This document shows, piece by piece, positions 11,735-22,703 of a stretch of 64,000 nucleotides of DNA. Made by a program: the position numbers and the translations under genes. The DNA comes from Amborella trichopoda (lineage: Eukaryota > Streptophyta > Magnoliopsida > Amborellales > Amborellaceae): assembly GCF_000471905.2 (NCBI RefSeq), contig NW_006499435.1:6004743-6068742 (forward strand), written 5' to 3'. Under the pieces are notes generated by a model. The model did no database searches and had not been told where the DNA came from. It was given only the letters and a program-made list of their open reading frames with translations. Position 1 is the stretch's first letter; every line of letters begins with the position of its first letter.

Positions 11735-11845
11735 AGATTGACGATGAAGATGAATGCTATGTGCAGGATAATAGGTGAGGAGCCTGGTACTTGCCCAATA
11801 TGCAGGAGGAAAATGAAGAGAGTGAGGAAAATATTCACAGTTTAA
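6271..11845 (+). CDS. APD: APD-like membrane RING E3 ubiquitin ligase
   Basis: Ten coding exons, all phases consistent, 475 residues: 6271-6568, 6775-6881, 6976-7095, 7189-7285, 9287-9361, 9509-9591, 10648-10794, 11153-11225, 11304-11652, 11767-11845. The product matches the ABERRANT POLLEN DEVELOPMENT family: a Ser-rich N-terminus, a transmembrane helix at about 86-110 ([17 protein letters not shown] then [15 protein letters not shown]), a lumenal domain with [15 protein letters not shown] and NAYYKCSLG motifs, a second helix at about 326-345, and a C-terminal C3HC4-type RING (C423, C426, C438, H440, C441, C444, C459, C462) ending RKIFTV. In Arabidopsis APD1-4 act in endomembranes during pollen mitosis II. 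The length is close to family members. Intron 3 (7096-7188) starts with GC instead of GT; the GT one step on would create an immediate stop. No frameshift or stop was seen, so the gene looks intact. Confidence 0.95.
7286..9286 (+). other. Large fourth intron of the APD-like gene
   Basis: AT-rich 2-kb intron. It holds a (GT) run at about 9116-9134 and, at 8466-8530, a GC-richer imperfect inverted repeat (CTCACCTCGGCC and GGCTGAGGTGAGTCC). The open frame at 7797-7997 starts inside it and shows no domain. Nothing else was recognised. Confidence 0.6.
10003..10366 (+). repeat. 183-bp tandem duplication in APD-like intron 6
   Basis: Two copies of a 183-bp unit lie side by side inside intron 6 (9592-10647). 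Both share AAATCCCTATT at the start, GCTTTAGTACATTT, AACTTCACT, GGTCCATTTTAAGGC and AGACATTTAAATAACCAGA; they differ at a modest number of sites, so the duplication is fairly young. It does not touch an exon. The short open frames across it are by-products. Confidence 0.85.
11704..11733 (+). repeat. Poly-T run of 30 before the last APD-like exon
   Basis: Thirty consecutive T residues lie 33 nt upstream of exon 10, inside the polypyrimidine zone of intron 9 (11653-11766). Its length is likely to vary between individuals and it may be partly an assembly artefact. Confidence 0.9.
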
Positions 11846-12665
11846 ATCTTGTAAAGGAGGCAAGTTTGATTAGTGCCATTGCCAGAACTGTGTAATTACT
11901 AGCTGGCTATTGGAAGTGTTGTGAAGAGTGGCAAGTTTTTTAAGCCATTTTAGGAGCTGTTCATGGTTTTTTTGTATATTTTTTGGGGGGTTGTTCAGTG
12001 GGCAATTTCATATGTGCCCAAGGGATTAGTGCTGCTCACTCCCTCTTCTGCACTCTGAGGCAAGCCCAAGTAAATCCTGAACAATAAGTAGGGAGAAAAT
12101 GGGCCAAGTCTGAGTTACAAGCAAAAGCACATTATCCTATACTATTCCAATGAATATTTTGTGTAGAAATTATTTTTCCCGTGTATGGTTTGTTGGTATA
12201 TCTAAATGGAGAAAACGAGTATTAGGTTTGTTTTTTTTTTTTGGTAATTCAGCAGGAAAGACAGGCCCGTGCCCGTTTTTTTAAATAGTTCGAAAGTTAG
12301 TTTTTTTAAAGTGTTAGTGACGTGGTATCAGTAAGATTGAAAACCACAATGGTGATTAAGGTATGGGGGTGCTAATACCACCCCATATATGGTACTGTAT
12401 TACACGCCACATAAGGGCCTCCTCAATTGTACCTTCTTAACCATGGGTGGTGCTGAATTGCTGATCATCTGCACTCGAACTGAAGGGCCACATTTAGAAA
12501 AATTGTGGAAAAACATTGTGTTGTTTCAAACTAATGAATATTATGTATTATAGTTTCAAAGGATGTTACTTTTTGCATTGTTCTAAATAAAGGTGTGTTT
12601 GAGATTATCTTGGCAGGGGGCATCCATTAGATGACGTTCACATAAGGTTGCCTCCTTATGTCTTA
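11846..12665 (+). other. 3' untranslated region and downstream flank of the APD-like gene
   Basis: The stop codon TAA is at 11843-11845. The 300 bp that follow are T-rich and look like a plant 3' UTR, but no single polyadenylation signal stands out. Further on the DNA is intergenic with a short poly-T at about 12230-12241. No gene was seen. Confidence 0.5.
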
Positions 12666-12669
12666 GAAG

Positions 12670-12990
12670 TAAGGCGCACGATTAAATTATGTCTTGAGGT
12701 ATAGTTTCAGTGTCAAAAACCTCATGATGGCTTGAAATTTTGTATTCAATTTTAGTTATAAAACTGAAAATTCAAAAAGATAATATAGATTGAGCAAATC
12801 TGTAAATATTTAAAAATTATGAAAATAGATGGTCCAGAAAACTTGTTACATGATACAATACTTTTTTTACATTAAATTCTTTTTTTTTCTTTACATCCAT
12901 ATATCGTGAGTTCATGATGATTGTTTAGAAGGTTTTCCACTTCTAACATTCTTTTTATACAATATAAGGTTGCAATTTTATACCTTATGT
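12670..12990. mobile_element. Family B element, probable diverged copy
   Basis: Contains the family's recurring order of pieces (AAAACCT near one end, a TATTTAAAAATTATGAAAAT block, a GATGGTCCA block, a TTTTTACAT block, and an ATAAGGTTGCAATTTTATA end). It is more diverged than the other copies in this window, so the edges are approximate. Confidence 0.4.
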
Positions 12991-13119
12991 TCCATTAAGA
13001 TGTTCCTCGTAATAGAATAAAGTTATTTATTGTATGCATTGTCTTGTCTCTCAGCATTTTAGTAGAAAAAACTCTCGCTCCATTCTTATGCTCTAATATT
13101 TATTATATGTATGCAATGA

Positions 13120-13345
13120 GCTAGGTGGCCTGGTCATACCTAGTGGGCCTGGCCCTAAAAAAGTAGGCCTTGGGCCACGAGCTATCCCCGAGGGCTGGGC
13201 TAGGGCAAGTGCCGCCTCACTTCAGCCCGGCTTGACCTTGTTTTTTTTGTTATTTTCTTATATTTTTCTTCATTTGTGTTTGACTTGGCCCACTCTGACC
13301 CTAACAAAGCCATGGTCCAAGGCTGGCCTGGCCAGTTGCCACCCT
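13120..13345. mobile_element. GC-rich non-autonomous element with inverted internal repeats
   Basis: A GC-rich island in AT-rich DNA that repeats GGCCTGG, GGGCTGGGC, CAGCCCGGC and CTTGGCCCA in both orientations and ends with GCCAGTTGCCACCCTTA. The same end (CAGTTGCCACCCCTA) closes another island at 46860-47045. Elements beginning with a TAGGGGTGGCAA-type sequence are common in plants. Left edge and target duplication were not defined. Confidence 0.45.
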
Positions 13346-13479
13346 TATGTGCAATATTTCTCATGCATTGCTTCTTGCATGATTTCTCTTGCCCACTATT
13401 TGTTGTGTGATTTATTCTTGGGTGTGGTTTTTATAAGCTTGCAATATTAAACAATCCAATTAAGAAATACCTTAAATTT

Positions 13480-13815
13480 TTATCATAACATGTAATTTTG
13501 CTTTTTTTTTAAAAAAAGGATTATCTCAAAATCTATTTTTATATCTAATTATAAATTTTTAAACTCCAAAAATGGTTAAAATCAAGTATATCTATAAACA
13601 TATGAAAATCTTGAAAATGGACGGTCTTGATAATATATTGCAAGATGTACTGTTTCTGGAACTCGATTTTTTTTTCTTTGTGTTTTTTCATATTCATACA
13701 TCTCGATGTCGAGATGATCAATTAGAGGTTTTTTCAACATTAAAACAAAATTTTCCAATAGATTTTTGAAGTGCATATATAATTCTACATTTTAAGGTTA
13801 CAACCTTATATAAAC
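13480..13815. mobile_element. Family B element
   Basis: Reverse orientation relative to the copies at 15088, 16220 and 48413. Key shared block on the minus strand: TTGATCATCTCGACATCGAG followed by a run of A, then a GTACATCTTGCAAT block. It ends with TTACAACCTTATATAAACTTT, the counterpart of the AAAGTTTATATA start in the other copies. Confidence 0.7.
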
Positions 13816-13839
13816 TTTTTTTTTGGTAGTTCTTATACA

Positions 13840-14067
13840 TGGGATTGTATACAACGAGACCATTTACCTTTGATATAGGGAAATCACAATTACTTACAAC
13901 CATATGATGTGAAATCTAATAGCTTGGGTGTGTCACAAAGTTAAATTTCTTTTGAAATTTGAGCTTGGTCAATGAAATAAATGTAGCCACCCAATTTCAC
14001 ATCCAATGGTTAAGATTAATTATGACCACCTTGTATAAAAGTAAATGGCCTTATTATATACTTTCCC
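13840..14067. mobile_element. Palindromic MITE, family A, copy 2
   Basis: Starts GGGATTGTATACAACGAGAC and ends with the inverted TGGCCTTATTATATACTTTCCC. Both arms carry the CATTTACCTTTGATA/TTGTATAAAAGTAAATG pair, giving inverted repeats of about 45 bp. Non-coding; immediately follows the family B copy. Confidence 0.8.
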
Positions 14068-14103
14068 ATTATGCATTGTAATATTGGTTGATAAGCCACA
14101 AGA

Positions 14104-14389
14104 AAGGTTTAAAAAAGCGGTGATTCGGATCGAAACCAGCCAATCCGGATCATGAACCGATCAAGCTATCTTGGTTCTCGCTAAAAATTTGGACCCGGTT
14201 TGTTCCATATATGAACCAACCGGTTATCTGACAAAACAAAAGAACTAGTCAGAACAAGCCCCACTTTTATTTTTTATTTTCAAATATTTTATTAGCTGGT
14301 TCACTTGGCCATATCGCTCATCCCCAATCGACGAAACCGATTTTCTAGATGGCCAATCTAGATCACCAATCCATTTTTTTAAACCTTAA
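14104..14389. mobile_element. Non-autonomous DNA element with AAGGTTTAAAAAA ends
   Basis: A 286-bp element whose left end is AAGGTTTAAAAAA and whose right end is TTTTTTTAAACCTT, a clear inverted pair. Next to the ends both arms carry GGTGATTCGGAT-like and GGATTGGTGATCT-like blocks, so the inverted repeats extend imperfectly. The related end CAGGGTTTAAAAAA occurs at 37994 in front of the hAT block, which suggests a hAT-derived element. An 8-bp target duplication was not evident. Confidence 0.65.
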
Positions 14390-14501
14390 TCGTAGGGCTT
14401 TAAAGACACGTGTGTTGGTAATCAATATCCATGCTTTATTACCTGTCCTGACCAAATCGATGGACAGGAACAAGGGGCTTACCAAGCAATCTATTTTCTA
14501 T

Positions 14502-14732
14502 AGGGAAATTATAGAATGAGACCATTTACCTTTGGTACAAGGTGATCACATTAATCTTGACCATGAGATGTGAAATTGGGTGTTTACAATTATTTCACTG
14601 ACCAAACTCAAACTTCAAATAAAATTTTTCAAACTTTGTGACACATCCAAACTATCAAATTCCACATCGAATGGTTGTAAGTAATTGTGACCACATTGTA
14701 TCAAAAAGTATATGATCTCATTATACCATCTC
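14502..14732. mobile_element. Palindromic MITE, family A, copy 3
   Basis: Starts GAAATTATAGAATGAGACC and ends ATATGATCTCATTATACCATC. The centre has ATTTCACTGACCAAACTCAA and the right arm TTGTGACCACATTGTATC. The best preserved pair with the copy at 58752. Confidence 0.85.
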
Positions 14733-15087
14733 TTTTCTATATCCATATGCTATTTTATTATTTTACTATTGGAATGCTACCCACCTCCACTTAGTAAACT
14801 AACTAATTTATGCATTCAAAGTTTAAACTTGTCTTTAAAAATAAATAAATAAAAGCTTAAATTTGTCTTTCATAAGGGACTATCTTGATTTACGTTTTGG
14901 AATATTAGCTAGAATGTTAACATTGAAAAAAAGAAAAAAGAAAAAAAAAAAGCTAGAATGTTGTGAAGATAAGGTAAAGAAATCCCTCAATTCATTTCGT
15001 ATCTCTCGATCTGAATGTAACAAGATAATTCAAATTTTAATATATCTAATGATGAAAAAGTATATAAAGAGAGGGCATCACGTAATA
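14733..15087. other. AT-rich intergenic DNA
   Basis: Contains an A-rich simple run at 14926-14951. The open frame crossing it is lysine-rich by composition only. Nothing else recognised. Confidence 0.5.
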
Positions 15088-15450
15088 CTGATATGAAAAG
15101 TTTATATAAGGTGAGGCCCTGAACACTCGATTACCTCAAAAATTTATTAGAAGAAGCTATTTCGACACCCAAAAATTCTCAAGTTGATCATCTCGACATC
15201 AAGACGAATGCACATAAGAAAAAATAGATTCTAAATCTTGAAAATAGTACATCATATAATGCATTTTTTGGACAGTCAATTTACAAAAAATTTAAGTGTT
15301 AATAGATATGCTTGATCTATACTATTCAAGCTTTAAATTTTATAATTAGATATAAAAATTTTATTTTAGCCCATGACACATTTCTAAAACTAAAACACGA
15401 TCTTTTGATATTATTTGAAGGTGCGCCTTACTTTGAATGTTTAGGGTCTC
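15088..15450. mobile_element. Family B element
   Basis: Starts with AAAAGTTTATATAAGGTGAG and carries AAGTTGATCATCTCGACATC, then GTACATCATATAATGCATTT, then a TATAATTAGATATAAAAATT block. The same order of blocks is found at 16220 and 48413. Confidence 0.7.
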
Positions 15451-15849
15451 AACCTTATTCAACCCACACCCATACTGATAATAGAGTTTCTAATGAAAAA
15501 GGTGCTAATATCACAAATGAAAACAGTATGATCTAGATGCGCTTAAAGTCGTGTCAAAGCAATAATCTTGCTTGCCATCAAGGGCAATCTTCAAAAGTGA
15601 AAAGTGAAACTGTCTTTGTGTTTTTAGGAAATGAAGTAGAAAATAAACTATTTTTTTCTGCCCTTTCAAAAATCTATTGAGGCATTGCACAATGTTTTGT
15701 AGATAAGTGGGTTGCAAATTAGTGGCTAACCTGTCTGATGCATTTGCCACTACTCGCTCTTAAATAGATGGATAAAAATTTAATGTTGTTCCTAAAATTC
15801 CGGGTGCAAAAGCTTAAGCGCACTAAGAAAACCTTCAATGCCAGTAAAA

Positions 15850-16068
15850 AAAGAACAACTTTTATTACAATAAGGTCACGATTGATGTTAGCTGCTAGAT
15901 GTGAAATCCAATTGTTGGGGTTTTACTTATCATCATGCTCAAGGTTCATTCAATTTTTTCTCAAACTTTTTGACAAATTACTAGCTCCTTAATTTCACAT
16001 TTAGCGGATAGAAGTAATTATGACTCATTTGTATTAAAAATAAATAGTCTTATGGCATATAATTCCAT
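15850..16068. mobile_element. Palindromic MITE, family A, copy 4 (eroded ends)
   Basis: Contains the family blocks AGATGTGAAATCCAATTG, TTTTTGACAAATTACTAGC, AATTTCACATTTAGCGG, AGTAATTATGACTCATTTGT and ATAAATAGTCTTATGG. The left terminus has been lost or rearranged. Confidence 0.6.
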
Positions 16069-16219
16069 AAATTTATTCATTTGGGTGTTTTTATCCACAA
16101 AGCAGGTGCAAGAGACTCCTACATGCATGCATGGATGGTTGGGAAATGAGTTTCCACCGGCCATTCTCAAAAACAATTTGCTGGATTTTGGTAAAGTGAG
16201 ATAGGATCTAAATAATAAA

Positions 16220-16500
16220 GGAAAATGTTTATATAAGGTCGCAACCTTAAAATGTAGAATTACAAATGTGCCTTAAAAATCTATTGGAAAATGTTGTTTT
16301 AATGTTAAAAACCTTCTAATTGATCATCGAGATATAAAAAAAAAAAAGATTTTTAATATAAGAAATAGTGCATCTTGCAATATTATTTAGACTGTCTATT
16401 TTCAAGATTTTCATATGTTTATAGATCTACCTGATTTTAACTATTTTTTAAAATTAAAATTATATAATTAAATATAAAAATAAATTTTGAGATAATCCTA
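16220..16500. mobile_element. Family B element
   Basis: Starts GGAAAATGTTTATATAAGG, carries TTCTAATTGATCATCGAGAT, an A run, AGTGCATCTTGCAATATT and TTCATATGTTTATAGATC, and ends in AATTTTGAGATAATCC, the same tail (inverted) as found at 13520-13540. Confidence 0.7.
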
Positions 16501-16699
16501 AGAAATTTTTTACACTAAAATTACATATTACAGACCTCATAGAAACCACACCTTTTATTATTATCACAAAAGGAGAAGCCAAAGGAAGTTTGATGGGAGA
16601 ATGAAATTAGCTTGTATTCAAATTCCAAAAGAGAGAATGGTACATAGAATAAGAATAAGGAATATGAGATGGACCCCACCTCACGTAAGTAACAATAGG

Positions 16700-17050
16700 G
16701 AAATATTTTGATAGGGCCGTTAGCTTTATCAAAATAAGTATAGTCTCACTTCAAAATTCTCCAAAAATTATAGTTTTGGCATCAGAAAACCATTAAATCG
16801 ATCATCTTAGCTTTGACCTGGTGGTTGTGGAAAAAAAATAAGATTTCAAACTCTAAAAAATAATATATATTGTAATGCGTTGTCCATTTCAACCTAAAAA
16901 TAAGTGTATAGAGATCAGCAAGATCTGTATCAATTTTTGAATTTTAAATTTCTTAATCAATATTAAAAATTAATTTTAAAGGCATTATGGAGATTTTCAA
17001 TATCTAAAGGTGCCTTCTAGGCGAGGCTTTACTTTGTTTTCATAGAGCCT
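16700..17050. mobile_element. Family B2 element
   Basis: A close relative of the element at 46440-46800: both contain ATTTTGATAG, TCAAAATAAG or TTAAAATAAGTGA, a GGTTGTG block followed by A residues, a CTTTACTTTGTTTTCATAGA-like end and CCATTT in the middle. It ends about 260 bp before the GT90 start codon, so it may sit close to that gene's promoter. Confidence 0.6.
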
Positions 17051-17310
17051 AGCCCCTTATTTATTTACTAATTATTTAGTTTCATTCCACCAACCGCCCA
17101 CTATCAGTAAAAAGGCAAACTAGGCTGTGTATTGAGGCCCCCCACCACTAACGTCATCTCAAACCCCTCATCATTCACTTCAATTTAAATTCACAGAAGA
17201 CGGAGTAAAGAAGGTGGAATGAGTCAATAAGGGAGAGATGAGTGTGAAAAGAGAGATGGTGAATAGTAGTAAAGTTTGTGAATAGGGATTAGGAATTGGC
17301 AAGTCATGCA

Positions 17311-20300
17311 ATGGGAAGAAGAAGAAGGAGTGGTTATTGTGGTGGTTGTTTGCACCACCACCACCTAGCTTCACACATTCCATGCACCACCACCTTTCTC
17401 TCTCTACTCTCAGTGGCTGCTCTGCTCCTCCTCTATAAGGCAAGCCATCTCTCTCTGTCTCTGTTTTCGCTCTCCCCCCACCTACTAATAATGCAATTGT
17501 GAATTGTTGTGGAGCAGGTTGCCATCATCTCTCAAACAACAAAGACCATTGTTGGGCACAACCTGGAGCCCACCCCATGGCATAGGCATCAACTCCCCCC
17601 TGATAACAATCAGTGGACAGCAAAATATTCTAAGATTTTCCGCTGCTCCTATCTCCTCAATGCCTGCAGCAGCAGCAGCAGCAGCAGTACTAAACCATAC
17701 AAACAACCTTCAATTGCCTATGCCAATCCGAATCTGAGTAGCAGTCGTGGCGAGTGCCCCGCCTTCTTTCGTTGGATCCACGACGATCTGTCACCGTGGA
17801 GGGACAGTGGGGTGAGGATAACGCAGCAAAAGGTTATGGAGGCGCGCAAATGGGCAGCATTCCGAGTGGTGATAGTGGGGGGAAAGCTCTACGTGGATCT
17901 TTATTATGCTTGCGTGCAGAGCAGGGCAATGTTCACAATTTGGGGCCTCCTCCGCCTCCTCGACAGATTCCCCGGACTGGTCCCCGACGTCGATCTCATG
18001 TTTGACTGCATGGATCGCCCTATGATCCACAGGTCCAGTTTCAACAACCAAAGCGCCACCAGCAACTCTTGGAATTGGCCCCCTCCTCCACTCTTCCGCT
18101 ATTGCAGCTCAACCAAGCACTTTGACATTCCTTTTCCAGACTGGTCCTTCTGGGGTTGGTAAGTAGTGATCAATCTCCCCTTCCATTGAATCTCGCTGGT
18201 CTTTCATGCATTGTATGTAAATGTAATAATTTATAAACCTGTGCTATCAAAACAAACAACACACGCACGCACCAGCAACACCACCGCCACTGTTCATGCC
18301 GCTGTTCAAGCTCTTATAGACTGTTAGGTACCTAACCAATACGCCTCAAAACCCTTGGATGATTGAAACATGGAAAGTTAAGTCCTTAAACCGCGTAACA
18401 TACCACCATGCTTCGCAGCTGACTTCCTTGGCAGCTCTCACTCTATGATGACTCTCCCTCTATGGTGGCCCTCACCCTGATTTTATTTTTTCAGGCAGCC
18501 TTTTCCATAGGTAGCCCTTTCCACAGGCCCTTTTCTAGGATTTAAACCTGGGTCACAGTGGTTATTCCGATACCAAGTGTTCGGTACCAGACCAATACGC
18601 CCCAAAATCCTTGGGTGATGGAAACACGGAAAGTTAGGCCTTTAAACCACCTAGGATCGTAACATAGACACTCATAAACCACCACTCAGTTATGCAAATC
18701 AAAAAGTCTTGATCTCTCCCTTGAACTTTGAACTAGATAATGTGGGTACTTGATTTTATTTGTTTATTGAATTGATTGGTGACTTTGGAGACTGGTCATT
18801 CTCTTGTAATGCATACTCTTTTCATCTAGCATTATCTTGATCCCCCTTAGTTCCCAATCCTTTGAACTCGAAGTATCGTCAACAGTTGAATGGATAACAA
18901 ACGCATAGCCCCGGATTTCAAACTGTGAAAGCAGGTATCTAGGGTCACATTTGTAGGTATAAGATAGCAATTGCACAGACCAATGGAATTCATCTATTAT
19001 AACTTATAAGAAAGAGACCAACTCTTGTTACGTTATAGTTTTGATCGACACAGTCACCCCTAGACCAGACCGAGATCATTGGCATTCCCATTAGTTATAC
19101 CACAGTCTCTTCTGCACAGGTCAGAAGTGAACTTAGCTCCATGGGATGAAGAATTCAGAAGCATAAAGCGAGGTTCTCAAAATCTCAAGTGGACTGAGAG
19201 GGAGGCCAGAGCATATTGGAAGGGGAATCCTGACGTTCAATCTCCTGTACGTGAGGATCTGTTACGCTGCAATGACTCTGCAATTTGGGGAGCACAGATC
19301 ATGCGTCAGGTAAGCTGGTGGCTGTACTTGCCTTGAAGCAATTTATATTTCTTTAGAGAAGAAACGGCATTTGTTATTCAAAGTTGTTATTGTCCCTGAT
19401 TAGTCTTCCAAAGTGGACTATGGGCTTACCATCTCATTTGCATCACAGGACTGGGTAGAAGAAGCAAGAGCCGGTTATGAGAAGTCCAAACTTGCCAACC
19501 AGTGTACACATCGGTCAGAGTCATACTAGCCTTTATGGGTGAATTTGTTTCTTGAATTCATTGGCTCTATTTAATCATCATCATCCTCGGAGCTTTTTTC
19601 CAAACTATTTGGGGTCGGCTACACGAATCCTGGTCGGTCATTCTACTCTAGGCTTTATTTGTAAATATTTATTTTATTTTATTTTTTTCATGGCAGGTAT
19701 AAAATCTATGCAGAGGGCTATGCATGGTCCGTGAGTTTAAAATACATTCTCTCATGTGGATCACTTGCATTGATTATTTCTCCACAATACTATGACTTTT
19801 TCAGTCGTGGCCTCATTCCAAGGAAATCTTTCTGGCCAATTTCAAGCACAAACCTCTGTCCCTCAATAAAGTTTGCTGTTGATTGGGGTAATGAACATCA
19901 GATTGAGGTATTCTCTCTTTTCTCATATAGTTCCATGCAAGTTCTACATGGTGTTACCATACTAAAAAAGCCTGACATTGCAATTTTGATAAAGGGCAAA
20001 ACTTCATCTTAATATTTCACCATCTAGCCATATGGAAGACAAAAGAATGGCCCATAGAAAGCCTTGAAGCACAGAAAAACCTGGCATTCTGTTCTTAAGT
20101 TCAGCTGAGGACTTGTATATTATGGTTCAGGCCTGTAAATTGTTTGTCTGTTCTGAAGTTCAGCTGAGAACTTCAGTCTGTCGAAAACCATTTTTTTCTT
20201 TTCCTGTTATTTTCTTTCGTTGGGTTGTTCCTGAATCCTGAATGCTGGCATAGCTGTTCTCGTGTAGCAAACAAGCCCATAGGAGCCAATCGTGTTATAT

Positions 20301-20854
20301 TTGATGAAATTAGATTGAGATGGAAAATTGAATGAGCAAGGACGTAGCCAAACCTCTCAATTGAGAGCCTAACATATATTTTCGGAGGCCTTTATCAGTT
20401 TTTCGACATACAATGCATGCTTCCAATCCTTTGTCACTGAAAGTTTAAAAGAAGGGAACCATCCTCGTACTCTGATTTATTTCATTGGTGTCAATCTGTG
20501 TGTCAGGCGGAGGCCATAGGCAGAGGTGGACAAGATTTCATGCAGGCAATGAATATGGAAACTGTGTATGATTATATGTTTCACCTTTTAATGGAGTACT
20601 CCAAATTACAAGACTTCAAGCCAAAGGCCCCTCCATCTGCACAACTCCTGTGTACGGAATCTGTACTTTGCTTTGCTGGGGCAAGAGAGAGGGACTTCCT
20701 CCTCCGTGAGACGCCTGCTGCTGATTCCTCCCACTCCCTACCCTGCTCTCTCCCCTCACCTGACAAAAAACTCATAGGGGCATGGACCATGCACAATCAA
20801 CACATCATCAACGAAATCCAAGGGAAGGAGGTGGAGAGAAATGTGTCAACCTAG
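17311..20854 (+). CDS. GT90/CAP10 (DUF821) O-glucosyltransferase-like protein
   Basis: Six exons, phases consistent, 527 residues: 17311-17439, 17518-18158, 19120-19309, 19449-19513, 19697-19907, 20507-20854. The product has a basic N-terminus and one signal-anchor helix (about 27-42), as in a type II Golgi or ER protein, then a plant-type NLEPTPWH motif, and the CAP10/DUF821 core: LYYACVQSRAMFTIWGLLRL, then DLMFDCMDRP, PDWSFWGW, EVNLAPWDEE, RYKIYAEGYAWSVSLKYILS and SFWPISSTNLCPSIK. Animal relatives (POGLUT1/Rumi) add glucose or xylose to EGF repeats; the substrate of the plant members is not established. The first ATG at 17311 is used; an in-frame TTG upstream is not a plant start. Intron 1 (17440-17517, 78 nt) starts GCAAGC and has a TACTAAT branch site. 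A (AGC) repeat encodes a run of seven Ser at 94-100. No break was seen. Confidence 0.93.
18328..18668 (+). repeat. Direct repeat pair in GT90 intron 2
   Basis: Two 75-90-bp direct copies at about 18328-18403 and 18577-18668. Both contain ACCAATACGCC, TTGGxTGAT and GGAAAGTTA, and end near CGTAACAT. The DNA between is CT-rich. This has the layout of a small element flanked by direct repeats, but no coding capacity and no terminal motif was found. Confidence 0.6.
19574..19660 (-). mobile_element. RTE-type LINE 3' end in GT90 intron 4
   Basis: On the minus strand the sequence reads GGATTCGTGTAGCCGACCCC, then AAATAGTTTGG, and ends in a GATGATGATGATT tail. This is the 3' end seen at 35700-35812, 55637, 61256 and elsewhere. 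It is truncated to under 100 bp and lies between exons 4 and 5 without touching a splice site. Confidence 0.8.
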
Positions 20855-22657
20855 TTCCATGTTATATCACCCTTGTAGTTTGACATTCCTGCCAACCACC
20901 TTAAGAGGAAGGGATCGGGTACAGGTTTTATGTGATGAATGTGCAGAACATTGAGGTTCTCAGTTTCCTCAGTCAAGGAGATATGGCTTGTATTAATCAA
21001 GGGTGATTTTTGTTTCTTTGTATGCTTTTGCACATCTATTTTTGATGCCATGTAAGAGTGTAGATTGTATGGCATGTTAAAAGTGTAGGTTGTAAAACCA
21101 GAAAAAGAGGTGAGAACAGTGGCTAACCTAAAAATGTCAAGTTGCTTACCCCCAAATTGGGTGACCATGTATTTGTCGCATTTGGCGACCCAAAAGAACA
21201 GCCTTGCTAAGTTATCCATTGGATTGGCATCAAGGCACTGCCAAATAATGGCTTTTCAAATCCTATGAATCATTCTCTCGGCAAAAATAAAAACTGGCCA
21301 TTGGCATGTTTAAAGACATGTTAGTGGGTGTTGTGGAGCCTCAGTGATCAAATGGGCTGCTTTATTCACTTTGGACCTGCCACCCATTCTGAATGAATGC
21401 ACTTGCATGTGGCACAGATGGTGAAGATCTGATGCTGCGTTAGGTAGGTCACCGTGCTATAGAGCATGATACACAATTTCCCTGTTTCGCTTCCATTTAG
21501 AATGAGGCAACCAAGTTGGAGACAAGTTTATGGGTCCCTCTTTCAGCATTAAATTTCAAAGTTTGAATGCTTTCAAATTGAGTTTTTGGTAAATGGTGTC
21601 CTTTCCGACTTTCGAATCCAAGTTCTTCCAAAGTTTTGTTTCGTTAATAGTTTCAAGAAAAAAAAATTCTTCGAAGATTTTGAATACTTCATTCTTTTTC
21701 TTGCCAAATTTCTTTGGCTGGATTTTGACGAAAGATTTTGGTACCGCTGAAGGAAATAAAAATACAGAACTCCAAAGATCCATTGGGATGTGGAGTACGG
21801 CAGCAACATACACTCTCCAATTTGAGCCCGACCTTACATGTAATCCAATAATTATGCAAACACTTACATGCACTAAATATGGCTAGAATTATGCAGCAAA
21901 TATTGCCTATCCAATAAAAATGGTACTATCAACACCCAACTTGATACCCTGTAATTTTTTACGGCCTTAAAAGAGTTACATTCACTGGGTTCAACCCCAT
22001 GGCTAAACCACACTCTGCACCATGTTGCTATCTTGAGGTTGAGGGTTCAAACCTATATTACCCACCAAACAAATACATCTGACTAAAAAAATTGATTCCA
22101 ATTGACAAATATTATGAGTTGCATCGGATGCATATATGTAGTGTGTGTATATATTGTGTTCATACAATATGAGACTGATTCAACAAGTCACTTTCAAGCT
22201 GACCACGGGCTCTTCGAGTCTCCAACACTCTTTGCATTGCATAATGGCACCTGCACAAATGATATCCCAAAAAAAAAAAAGTCAGGAATCTGAAATGCCA
22301 AAGTTTAGACCAATAAAACGTCCAAGGACAAACATTTGATGGCATGTGAAAAGAGTGGCAGGATGGTTCCTAGCCCCATATTGTATTAGTAAAACCACAT
22401 AAGGAAAGAGGTTATCTGTACCCATCATTCCATCCAAGTTCCATTTTAGTATTGAGTCAACAAATGCGCCTTGAGAATCTAAAACATATCAAACCTTTTC
22501 CCTACAGTGGGAGGAGAGTAGGTAAATTCAAAGCAAGAAATTGTTTCACCCAAGAATTGCTTGAACATTGGTCAACATCACAATGTCAGAAAACTGTATG
22601 CATATCGAGCTACCTTTGCATCATTGAATTAGCCAGTCTTCTAATAGTTCATTAGAG

Positions 22658-22703
<46 letters not shown>

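Noticed and set aside
17296-17310. GT90 start at TTG 17296
   Set aside because: Not an ATG. The in-frame ATG at 17311 gives a basic N-terminus and a normal signal anchor.
17754-18051. Overlapping frames on both strands in GT90 exon 2
   Set aside because: They are shadows of the GC-richer real exon; the GT90 frame carries all conserved motifs.
21556-21886. Overlapping open frames on both strands in the intergenic region
   Set aside because: No domain, no splice partner, AT-rich composition; chance frames.
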